5,992 bases of DNA from Bacteroidota bacterium (GTDB lineage: Bacteria; Bacteroidota; Bacteroidia; Bacteroidales; JAAYUG01): positions 1 through 5,992 of the forward strand of contig JAKAMP010000200.1 in the NCBI GenBank assembly GCA_021812865.1, in the 5' to 3' direction. The notes under the pieces are model-generated. The model ran no database searches, was not told the DNA's origin, and saw only the letters and a program-made list of their open reading frames with translations. How positions within the stretch are numbered: the first letter of the stretch is position 1; each line of letters starts with the position of its first letter. The position numbers were made by a program, and so were the translations under genes. Shown piece after piece: positions 1-5,992 of the stretch.

Positions 1-557
1 TGAAAGCCACTTACCAGATCAAATCCACCGATATCGCCAAAATAGAAAACGAGGCGCTTTCAGGCGAATATAAAAGCGAAGCGGGAAAGGTGAGCGCCGG
101 ACTGATGCTGATGGCAGACAAGCTTTACACCAGTGAAACGCAGTTCTTCTCGGATGTAAAAACCAATATCGGAATCAATAATTACAACCATTTCAAGGAA
201 ACCATCCTGAAAAGCAGCATCAGTATCCATGGTATCCTGATCCTGATCGGGCTGCTGCTTTTTGTCGCCTCCTTTGCCATTTCTCTCGGCCCGGTGATGT
301 GGGCCCTGCTTTCGGAGATTTTTCCAAACAGGTTGCGCGGCGTAGCCATTTCCATCATGGGATTCTGGAATTCCATCGTGAGTTTTTCCGTGACATCCAT
401 TTTTCCGGTTCAGCTCGAACACATGGGATCGAGTATGACGTATTTCGTGTATGCCGGTTTCGGCCTGCTCACCCTGTTGTTTGTATTGAAATTTGTACCT
501 GAAACCAAGGGGAAATCTTTGGAAGAAATAGAATCCACCCTCGTCAGATCCCATTAA
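1..557 (+). CDS. MFS sugar porter, C-terminal part (5' end outside window)
   Basis: Partial inner-membrane sugar transporter of the major facilitator superfamily, sugar porter family (XylE/GLUT type), which moves a sugar usually by proton symport. The frame is open from base 3 to the TAA at 555-557, giving 184 visible residues. Visible order: a long polar stretch (about 70 residues, bases 3-215), then TM10 with the family motif GPVMWALLSEIFPNRLRG (XylE has GPVCW...SEIFP...RG), TM11 (GVAISIMGFWNSIVSF), TM12 (MTYFVYAGFGLLTLLFVL) and the classic C-terminal signature PETKGKSLEEIE. The GTG at 90 is an internal valine, not a start, because the frame continues upstream with sensible protein. The polar stretch before TM10 is much longer than the TM9-TM10 loop of XylE. 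It is followed after 24 bases by the lipoprotein glycosidase gene and probably co-transcribed. The sugar cannot be read from this part; glucose or a short gluco-oligosaccharide would suit the neighbours. Confidence 0.93.
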   Translation, partial: KATYQIKSTDIAKIENEALSGEYKSEAGKVSAGLMLMADKLYTSETQFFSDVKTNIGINNYNHFKETILKSSISIHGILILIGLLLFVASFAISLGPVMWALLSEIFPNRLRGVAISIMGFWNSIVSFSVTSIFPVQLEHMGSSMTYFVYAGFGLLTLLFVLKFVPETKGKSLEEIESTLVRSH

Positions 558-581
558 ACTCAATTCATAAAACCTACCCAT

Positions 582-641
582 ATGAAAAAATTTCTTTGGC
601 TCATTCCTTTAGCTGCAGCGATTATGCTGTGCGTGTCATGC
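582..641 (+). other. Lipoprotein signal peptide (SPase II), Cys20
   Basis: Encodes Lys-Lys at positions 2-3, a hydrophobic core (FLWLIPLAAAIML) and a cleavage region CVSC, with Ser at -1 and the lipid-bearing Cys at 20 (codon 639-641). The -3 residue is Cys rather than the usual Leu, a mild departure. Cys17 is a much poorer candidate because Leu would be at -1. The mature protein starts CKKNPNG, lacking the acidic run typical of surface-exposed Bacteroidota lipoproteins. Confidence 0.85.
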
Positions 642-1889
642 AAAAAGAATCCCAACGGACCGGTAAAAGTTGAAGTCAGGCATATAGACAACAAGTATGT
701 ACTTTATCGCGCGGGCGAACCCTATACCGTAAAAGGCGCGGGTTGTGAGTTCGGCAATCCTGCGACCATTGCCGAGCGCGGAGGCAACAGCATGCGTACC
801 TGGAGGGTTGATAACGGTAAAGAAACCGGGCAACAGGTGCTTGATACCGCGAAAAAATACGGACTTACAGTGCTGATGGGGCTTGAAGTGGCCCGTGAAA
901 GACACGGTTTTGATTATAACAATGCCGATTCGGTGAAACAGCAACTGGAGCGTATCAAGGCTGAAGTGATGAAATATAAGGATCATCCTGCCTTGCTTGC
1001 CTGGGGAATCGGGAATGAACTGAACCTGAGGTATACCCACAAGAAGGTTTGGGATGCCGTGAATGACATCGCCCGGATGATTCATGAGGTCGATCCCTAT
1101 CACCCCACCACCACCATGCTCGCCGGTATCGGAAAGGACGAGGTGGATTACATCAGGGAGCATTGCAAGGATATTGACTTTCTGAGCATTCAGATGTATG
1201 GCGATGCCATCAACATTATCCAGAGGGTAAAAGATGCCGGCTGGGACGGCCCATATATGGTAACCGAATGGGGCGCCACCGGTCATTGGGAAGTTCCTGC
1301 CACTGCATGGGGCATTCCCATTGAACAAACCAGTTCAGAGAAAGCCGATGCCATTATGGAAAGATATACCAAAGCCATTAACGCCAATCCTTCACGATGC
1401 ATTGGGAATTATGTTTTCCTGTGGGAACAGAAGCAGGAACGTACCCCTACCTGGTATGGCCTGGTGCTGGCCGATGGCGAAGGAACCGAGATGATGGATG
1501 TAATGCAGTACAACTGGACCGGCAAATGGCCTGTCAACAGGGCTCCAAGGCTGGACTCCATCTTACTCGACAGCAAAACAAGATACCAGAATGTACACCT
1601 GAAAGCTGGCAAGGAAGCTGTTGTACAGGTATTTTCTCACGATGTTGACAAGGATACCCTGACCATTACCAGCGAGATCATTCCCGATCAGCCTGAACTT
1701 TTCAAGGATGGCGGGGACAAGGAACAACAGCCGGGCCCCGTAGACGCGCAGATCAAAATTGACAATGCCACCGGCAAGGTCGCCTTCAAGGTTCCTGAAA
1801 AATCAGGACCCTACCGCGTATTTGTGTATGTTCACGACGGACATAATCATGCCGCTACTGCAAATGTGCCCTTCTTCGTCGATAAATAA
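582..1889 (+). CDS. Lipoprotein glycoside hydrolase, GH-A clan TIM barrel (GH2-like catalytic domain)
   Basis: Envelope-anchored glycosidase of 435 residues. Residues 1-20 are a lipoprotein signal with the modified Cys at 20 (VSC followed by KK). A short beta strand region with the pattern YRAGEPYTVKGAG (residues 42-54) leads into a TIM barrel (about 50-320). The two GH-A clan acids are visible: acid/base Glu146 in WGIGNELN (end of strand 4) and nucleophile Glu229 in MVTEWGATGHWE (strand 7), with Tyr206 in SIQMYGD on strand 6 and Arg72 in SMRTW. The presence of both predicts a retaining enzyme. Residues about 321-435 form a beta-rich tail with an acidic DVDKDTLT stretch, like an Ig or cadherin-like accessory module. 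Full GH2 enzymes are 600-1000 residues with sandwich domains in front of the barrel; these are absent here. No acidic residues follow the Cys, so the Bacteroidota surface-export signal is not apparent and a periplasm-facing anchor is possible. Substrate unknown; a beta-glucan or oligosaccharide is inferred from the phosphorylase downstream. GH5- or GH72-related families are alternatives. Confidence 0.87.
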   Translation: MKKFLWLIPLAAAIMLCVSCKKNPNGPVKVEVRHIDNKYVLYRAGEPYTVKGAGCEFGNPATIAERGGNSMRTWRVDNGKETGQQVLDTAKKYGLTVLMGLEVARERHGFDYNNADSVKQQLERIKAEVMKYKDHPALLAWGIGNELNLRYTHKKVWDAVNDIARMIHEVDPYHPTTTMLAGIGKDEVDYIREHCKDIDFLSIQMYGDAINIIQRVKDAGWDGPYMVTEWGATGHWEVPATAWGIPIEQTSSEKADAIMERYTKAINANPSRCIGNYVFLWEQKQERTPTWYGLVLADGEGTEMMDVMQYNWTGKWPVNRAPRLDSILLDSKTRYQNVHLKAGKEAVVQVFSHDVDKDTLTITSEIIPDQPELFKDGGDKEQQPGPVDAQIKIDNATGKVAFKVPEKSGPYRVFVYVHDGHNHAATANVPFFVDK

Positions 1890-1900
1890 GTGATCCGTTG
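1886..1900 (+). promoter_or_regulatory. Short cistron junction with TTG start and no Shine-Dalgarno
   Basis: The TAA of the glycosidase gene (1887-1889) and the TTG of the mutarotase gene (1898-1900) are separated by AGTGATCCG's 8 bases, with no purine-rich ribosome site. Initiation probably depends on ribosomes arriving from the upstream gene. Lack of Shine-Dalgarno sites is common in Bacteroidota, so this also supports the taxonomic guess. Confidence 0.5.
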
Positions 1901-2797
1901 CAGACACTCTCCCACTCCAATATTGAACTCAAAATCCAGGACCCCGGTGAAATTTACCGGGGTTCCCGGTTTGATTGGACCGGCCAGATCGTCCAGATGA
2001 CATGGCAGGGCAGGCATACCTTCTGCACAAGCGAGCTGCTGCAGGGCGATATTGACCTGGGAGGCAAAGGATTTTACAATGAATTCGGCATCGACGAGGT
2101 GGCAGGGTATGAACAGTGCAAACCGGGCGGACAATTTCATAAGATCGGAACCGGAATGCTCACCCGTATAGATAACTCTCCATACTCGTTTCAGCAGGCT
2201 TATCCGCTGGAACCCTTATCATATACCACAGAAAGGAATAAAACCTCCATGGCCTGGGAAACCTGCGGCAGGATACTGAACGGTTTTGGCTATACCCTCC
2301 GGAAAAAGGTATCTCTGCTTGAAAGTGGTTTTTGCATCGATTATGAACTGCGAAACGAGGGTGAACAAGTCATCAAGACCAATGAATACGTTCACAACTT
2401 CATGTCCATCAATGGCAGAAACACCGGCAATGCATACCAGCTTGAGTTTTCTTCTGAAATCCATCCGGAATCATTTGGAGAGACGGTGAATCCGGAAAAC
2501 CGCGTTGAGTTCGATGCAAACAAAGTATTCTGGAAATGCTCCCCGCTGAAACCCTTCTTTTTCAGCAATCTTTGTCCTTTTCCCCTCACCCGGGCTGAAT
2601 GGAAACTGCAGCATACCGGCGAAGGAGTCGGCATCAGGGAGACGCTCCACGCCCCGGTACTAAGGGTTAACCTATGGGGAACAAGGCATGTGATCAGTCC
2701 TGAAATTTTCTGCGCCATCAGGCTCCTTCCCGGGGAAAGCTGCAGGTGGAGACGCGAATATGCCGTGTTTCATGTGCAGGAATCAATGCAGGCATAA
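1898..2797 (+). CDS. Galactose-mutarotase-like (aldose 1-epimerase superfamily) protein
   Basis: Cytoplasmic protein of 299 residues with no signal peptide or membrane segment, of the galactose mutarotase fold that binds sugars and in many members interconverts alpha and beta anomers. Recognisable landmarks in order: NEFGI (61-65), KIGTGML (82-88), LRNEGEQ then NEYVHNF (151-168), where Asn153-Glu-Gly and His166 match the N.G......H pattern of mutarotases, and SPEIFCAIRLLPGESCRWRREY (267-288 region), where Glu269 fits the C-terminal catalytic Glu followed by the L.PGE...W...Y tail. The fold is well supported; true epimerase activity is inferred from His166 and Glu269 and is not certain, as many relatives have unknown substrates. 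The start is TTG at 1898: an in-frame TAA at 1883-1885 rules out anything longer with ATG, and the first ATG (codon 34) would remove the first conserved strands. The gene begins 8 bases after the glycosidase stop, so translational coupling is likely. A role in balancing anomers of the sugars taken up or released by its neighbours is an inference. Confidence 0.82.
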   Translation: MQTLSHSNIELKIQDPGEIYRGSRFDWTGQIVQMTWQGRHTFCTSELLQGDIDLGGKGFYNEFGIDEVAGYEQCKPGGQFHKIGTGMLTRIDNSPYSFQQAYPLEPLSYTTERNKTSMAWETCGRILNGFGYTLRKKVSLLESGFCIDYELRNEGEQVIKTNEYVHNFMSINGRNTGNAYQLEFSSEIHPESFGETVNPENRVEFDANKVFWKCSPLKPFFFSNLCPFPLTRAEWKLQHTGEGVGIRETLHAPVLRVNLWGTRHVISPEIFCAIRLLPGESCRWRREYAVFHVQESMQA

Positions 2798-2823
2798 ATG
2801 AATGAAGCAAATGACAGACCGAT

Positions 2824-5800
2824 ATGAAAAATAAACGATTTGCAGGAAGCGCCGAGCTTAATAAAAAATTATCCGCACTTCCACAAGGGAAATACGTTGA
2901 GATGAACGGAGAGAAATACTTCGAGATCCCGGATTACGATCAAATGGCCCCCTTCTTCATGACCATCGTGAGCGATTCCAATCACTGGATGTTTCTTTCG
3001 AGCCGCGGAGGTCTCACGGCTGGAAGGATCAACCCGGAGAATGCCATTTTCCCTTATGTGACCGACGACAAAATACATGACGCCTCAGTGAATACCGGAA
3101 GCCGCACTATACTGCATGTTGCGGACGGCGATCGGACGTATCTGTGGGAACCTTTCACAGACCGTTTTGATTGCGTATCTGCTGTTCACCGTAACATTTA
3201 CAAAAATGTACCCGGCAACAAAGTCATATTTGAGGAGATCAACAACGACCTGGCGCTGATATTCAGGTATGGCTGGTTCAACAGTGAGCAATTTGGTTTT
3301 GTGAAGCGCTCGGAACTGATCAACCTGCAGGCAAAGGATAGGGAGATCGCCCTGCTCGACGGGGTTGAAAACATTCTGCCGGCTTTGCTGAACCGTTCCA
3401 TGCAGACCAACTTCAGCACCCTGGTGGATGGGTACAAGAAAAATGAATTGCTTGAAGATTCAGGCATAGGGATCTATTCCCTCAGTTCTGTCCCGGTCGA
3501 TAAGGCTGAACCCAGCGAAGCCCTGAAAGCCACCATTGCCTGGAGCGTGGGACTTGACAATCCGCAGTACCTGCTTTCTTCGGCCCAACTGGATCATTTC
3601 AGGAACGAAGGTTCGGTTCATACCGAGACCGATATTCATGGCCAGAGGGGCGCGTACTTTGTCAGCCAAACCATGCAACTGCAAAACGGGGCTGCCAGGG
3701 AATGGTATATCCTGCTCGACAGCAACAAAGACCAGTCAGACATTCTTCACCTGAAAAAGCAGCTCAGCACGGGAAATATGCTGCAGAAGGTACTGGAGGA
3801 TATCGAGGCCGGCACGATGAACCTCACCCTGAAAGTAGCAAATGCCGACGGGCTACAGCTTACAGCGGATGAAAGAAGCGCCTCAAGGCATTTTTCGAAC
3901 ACGCTGTTCAATATCATGCGAGGGGGGATCCCCGACCAGGATTACCGGGTGGAATGGGCAGATTTCAGAAGGTTCATCCAATCGGCTAATCGATCGCTGG
4001 TACCTGCAGTGGATCAGCTCAGCAGGGGAGAAAACACCATTGAGCACTCCGCCCTGCTGCAGCTGGCAAAAGATTCCGGCGACACCAACCTGATCCGGCT
4101 CACTTACGAATACCTGCCCTTTACCTTTGGCCGCAGGCACGGCGATCCCAGTCGCCCGTGGAATGTATTTTCCATTGAAACGAAAAATGCGGACGGCAGT
4201 CCCAGGTTATACTACCAGGGCAACTGGCGCGATATTTTCCAGAACTGGGAGACCCTGGCCTTTTCCTTCCCGGGATATATCGAGAGCATGATTGCCCGGT
4301 TCGTGAATGCCAGCACACCCGACGGGTACAACCCCTACCGGATCACGCGCGACGGATTCGACTGGGAGGTACTGGATCCGCATGATCCATGGTCGAATAT
4401 CGGTTACTGGGGCGATCACCAGGTAATTTACCTGCTCAGGTTGCTGGAACTCTCGGAGCAGTTTCATCCGGGAGAGCTCGACAACCTGTTGAACACTGAG
4501 ATATTCGCCTATGCAGCCGTGCCATACCGGATTAAGCCATACCAGGAACTGCTTGAAAATCCATACGAAAGCATCACTTTTGACGAAAAGGCGCATAAAC
4601 TGGCGCTGCAGAGGGCAAATACTACAGGCAGCGACGGAAAACTCTTGTGGGATGACCAGGAACGGATCGTACAGGCAAACCTTACCACGAAGATCCTGGT
4701 GATGATGCTGGCAAAATTCTCCAATTTCGTTGCTGAGGCAGGAATATGGATGAATACGCAGCGCCCGGAATGGAATGATGCCAATAACGCACTCGCAGGA
4801 TGGGGCGTTTCCATGGTTACCCTTTATTATATGAGGCGGTTCCAGTCATTCTTCAGGAGACTAATGGCTGCATCCAGGCATGAAAACTTCAGGGTGCCGT
4901 CCGATGTGGCCGGTTTCATGCACAGGGTTTCCCGGGCATTCAAAGCCCATGAGGCAATTCTGGCAGGGAAATTCACGGGCAGGCAAAGACGAACCCTGCT
5001 CGATGAGTTGGGGAATGCCGGAACAGTATACAGAAACAAGGTGTATACTCACGGAATATCAGGCCAAAAAGAAAACCTTTCCCGGGCAGATATCCTTCAG
5101 TTCTGCGACCTGTCCCTTGCCTACCTCGATCACTCGATCAGGGCAAATGAGAGGGAAGACGGGCTTTATCATTCGTATAACCTGATGGAAGTGGGCAGCA
5201 GTGGGGAAATCATCATTCACCGGTTGTATGAAATGCTCGAGGGACAGGTAGCCCTGCTTAGTTCAGGATACCTGAATGCCTCACAAGCGGTGCAATTGCT
5301 GCAGACCATGCAAAAAAGCGCCTTGTACAGGGAGGATCAGAACAGTTACATGTTGTATCCTGACAGGGCATTGCCCGGTTTTATGGAAAAAAACATCATT
5401 CCTGCTGCGGAAATCAGGCGTTCTGCACTGCTGCAGGAGATGATCAGTAAGGGAAACCGGGATATTGTCATACAGGATGAAGACGGGCATGTTCATTTCA
5501 ACAGCGCCTTCAGGAATGCCGCCATGCTGAAAGCGGCCCTCCAATCGCCCGTTTCAGATAAATACGGGAACCTGCAGGCAAATGAAGTTGCAGTGATCCT
5601 GGACATATACGAAACAGTGTTCCATCACAGGGCTTTTACCGGCCGTTCGGGCACTTTCTACAAGTACGAAGGACTGGGGAGCATATATTGGCACATGGTG
5701 TCGAAGTTGCTTCTTGCAGTGGGCGAACTGGTGCATGATGCCAGGGCAAATGGCGCATCGATGGAAACGCTTCACGTGCTCAGGGAAATATATTATGCAA

Positions 5801-5992
5801 TACGGGAAGGGCTGGGCGTACATAAGCAGCCTGAACAATACGGGGCATTCCCGACCGATCCTTACTCGCATACCCCAAAGCATACCGGCGTGCAGCAGCC
5901 CGGCATGACCGGCCAGGTAAAGGAAGATATCCGTTCCCGTTTTGCTGAACTGGGATGGATCGTAGAGAAAGGAGAAATCAGGATCGATCCCT
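2824..5992 (+). CDS. Glycoside phosphorylase, GH149-like beta-1,3-glucan phosphorylase (3' end outside window)
   Basis: Large cytoplasmic enzyme, 1056 residues visible without a stop, with no signal peptide. GH94-clan inverting phosphorylases split a beta-glucoside with phosphate to alpha-glucose 1-phosphate; GH149 members do this on beta-1,3-gluco-oligosaccharides. Order: N-terminal super-sandwich region with HWMFLSSRGGLTAGR (54-68) and FPYVTDDK (76-83), WEPF near 109, then an (alpha/alpha)6 barrel with NWRDIFQNWE (467-476), DGYNPYRIT...DWE (500-515) and DPWSNIGYWGDHQ (521-533). PEWNDANN (648-655) corresponds to the GH94 DWND motif, making Asp652 the likely catalytic acid. GSIYWHMVSKLL (around His957) and QQPGMTGQV (1024-1032) are candidate phosphate-site segments. 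GH94 enzymes are about 800 residues, so the length of over 1050 favours GH149 (about 1100) over GH94; GH161 is a second alternative. ATG 2824 is the first possible start after the in-frame TGA at 2812; no Shine-Dalgarno is seen. The C-terminal pattern suggests only some tens of residues are missing. The gene lies 26 bases after the mutarotase gene. Family assignment is from remembered motifs and size, not from a search. Confidence 0.8.
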   Translation, partial: MKNKRFAGSAELNKKLSALPQGKYVEMNGEKYFEIPDYDQMAPFFMTIVSDSNHWMFLSSRGGLTAGRINPENAIFPYVTDDKIHDASVNTGSRTILHVADGDRTYLWEPFTDRFDCVSAVHRNIYKNVPGNKVIFEEINNDLALIFRYGWFNSEQFGFVKRSELINLQAKDREIALLDGVENILPALLNRSMQTNFSTLVDGYKKNELLEDSGIGIYSLSSVPVDKAEPSEALKATIAWSVGLDNPQYLLSSAQLDHFRNEGSVHTETDIHGQRGAYFVSQTMQLQNGAAREWYILLDSNKDQSDILHLKKQLSTGNMLQKVLEDIEAGTMNLTLKVANADGLQLTADERSASRHFSNTLFNIMRGGIPDQDYRVEWADFRRFIQSANRSLVPAVDQLSRGENTIEHSALLQLAKDSGDTNLIRLTYEYLPFTFGRRHGDPSRPWNVFSIETKNADGSPRLYYQGNWRDIFQNWETLAFSFPGYIESMIARFVNASTPDGYNPYRITRDGFDWEVLDPHDPWSNIGYWGDHQVIYLLRLLELSEQFHPGELDNLLNTEIFAYAAVPYRIKPYQELLENPYESITFDEKAHKLALQRANTTGSDGKLLWDDQERIVQANLTTKILVMMLAKFSNFVAEAGIWMNTQRPEWNDANNALAGWGVSMVTLYYMRRFQSFFRRLMAASRHENFRVPSDVAGFMHRVSRAFKAHEAILAGKFTGRQRRTLLDELGNAGTVYRNKVYTHGISGQKENLSRADILQFCDLSLAYLDHSIRANEREDGLYHSYNLMEVGSSGEIIIHRLYEMLEGQVALLSSGYLNASQAVQLLQTMQKSALYREDQNSYMLYPDRALPGFMEKNIIPAAEIRRSALLQEMISKGNRDIVIQDEDGHVHFNSAFRNAAMLKAALQSPVSDKYGNLQANEVAVILDIYETVFHHRAFTGRSGTFYKYEGLGSIYWHMVSKLLLAVGELVHDARANGASMETLHVLREIYYAIREGLGVHKQPEQYGAFPTDPYSHTPKHTGVQQPGMTGQVKEDIRSRFAELGWIVEKGEIRIDP
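4771..4794 (+). other. Probable catalytic acid motif of the phosphorylase (EWNDANN, Asp652)
   Basis: Codons for WNDANNAL; the Asp codon GAT is at 4777-4779 (residue 652). The preceding Pro-Glu and the Trp-Asn-Asp core match the place and shape of the DWND motif whose Asp is the general acid in GH94 cellobiose and chitobiose phosphorylases. The assignment to catalysis is by analogy. Confidence 0.65.

Noticed and set aside
90..92. GTG as a start for the transporter
   Set aside because: The frame continues upstream to the window edge without a stop, and a start here would leave a transporter of three helices.
60..581. Minus-strand open frame of 173 codons
   Set aside because: It lies opposite the transporter gene, whose + strand frame encodes unmistakable sugar-porter motifs; the antisense translation shows no domain-like pattern.
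558..581. Possible promoter or terminator between transporter and glycosidase genes
   Set aside because: Only 24 bases, with no hairpin and no Bacteroidota-type -33/-7 elements (TTTG and TAnnTTTG) visible.
636..1328. Minus-strand open frame of 230 codons
   Set aside because: It is a shadow of the glycosidase gene, whose sense frame has a signal peptide and both catalytic acids. The antisense product has no recognisable features.
2798..2826. Tiny frame starting with ATG at 2798, overlapping the mutarotase stop (TAAATG) and ending at the phosphorylase start
   Set aside because: Only nine codons, no ribosome site and no recognisable peptide. A coupling role is conceivable but unsupported.
3329..5582. 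Many CTGCAG hexamers in the phosphorylase gene, including a 14-base match (AACCTGCAGGCAAA) at about 3328 and 5569
   Set aside because: Nearly all are in-frame CTG-CAG (Leu-Gln) codon pairs in a gene that favours these codons; spacing is irregular, so this is codon use rather than a repeat or binding site.

Overview
The window carries four consecutive genes on the + strand, tightly packed with gaps of 24, 8 and 26 bases, which looks like one carbohydrate-use operon. Both outer genes are cut by the window edges. No RNA gene, mobile element, CRISPR array or convincing terminator was seen, and no stretch above 30 bases lacks a gene.

Order: (1) the C-terminal part of a sugar-porter-type MFS transporter (1-557); (2) a lipoprotein with a GH-A clan (beta/alpha)8 glycoside hydrolase barrel, closest in feel to the GH2 catalytic domain but without the GH2 N-terminal sandwich domains (582-1889); (3) a galactose-mutarotase-fold protein starting at TTG (1898-2797); (4) a very large GH94-clan-like glycoside phosphorylase, at least 1056 residues and open at the right edge (2824-5992). 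Its length and motifs fit best with family GH149, the beta-1,3-glucan phosphorylases. I checked this last frame codon by codon across the whole interval and it is uninterrupted.

Organism: probably a member of the Bacteroidota, likely environmental. The reasons are the lipoprotein signal ending in Ser-Cys-Lys-Lys, the lack of Shine-Dalgarno sequences before any of the starts, the moderate GC content, and the grouping of a sugar porter with a lipoprotein glycosidase, a mutarotase and a phosphorylase. No SusC/SusD pair lies in the window. The assignment rests on style, not on a marker gene.

Working model (inference): the lipoprotein hydrolase trims beta-glucan or a similar oligosaccharide in the envelope, the MFS porter imports the sugar, the mutarotase-like protein balances anomers, and the cytoplasmic phosphorylase splits beta-linked oligosaccharides with phosphate to give alpha-glucose 1-phosphate without spending ATP. 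The substrate is not proven by the sequence; beta-1,3-glucan (laminarin type) is suggested only by the GH149 assignment.
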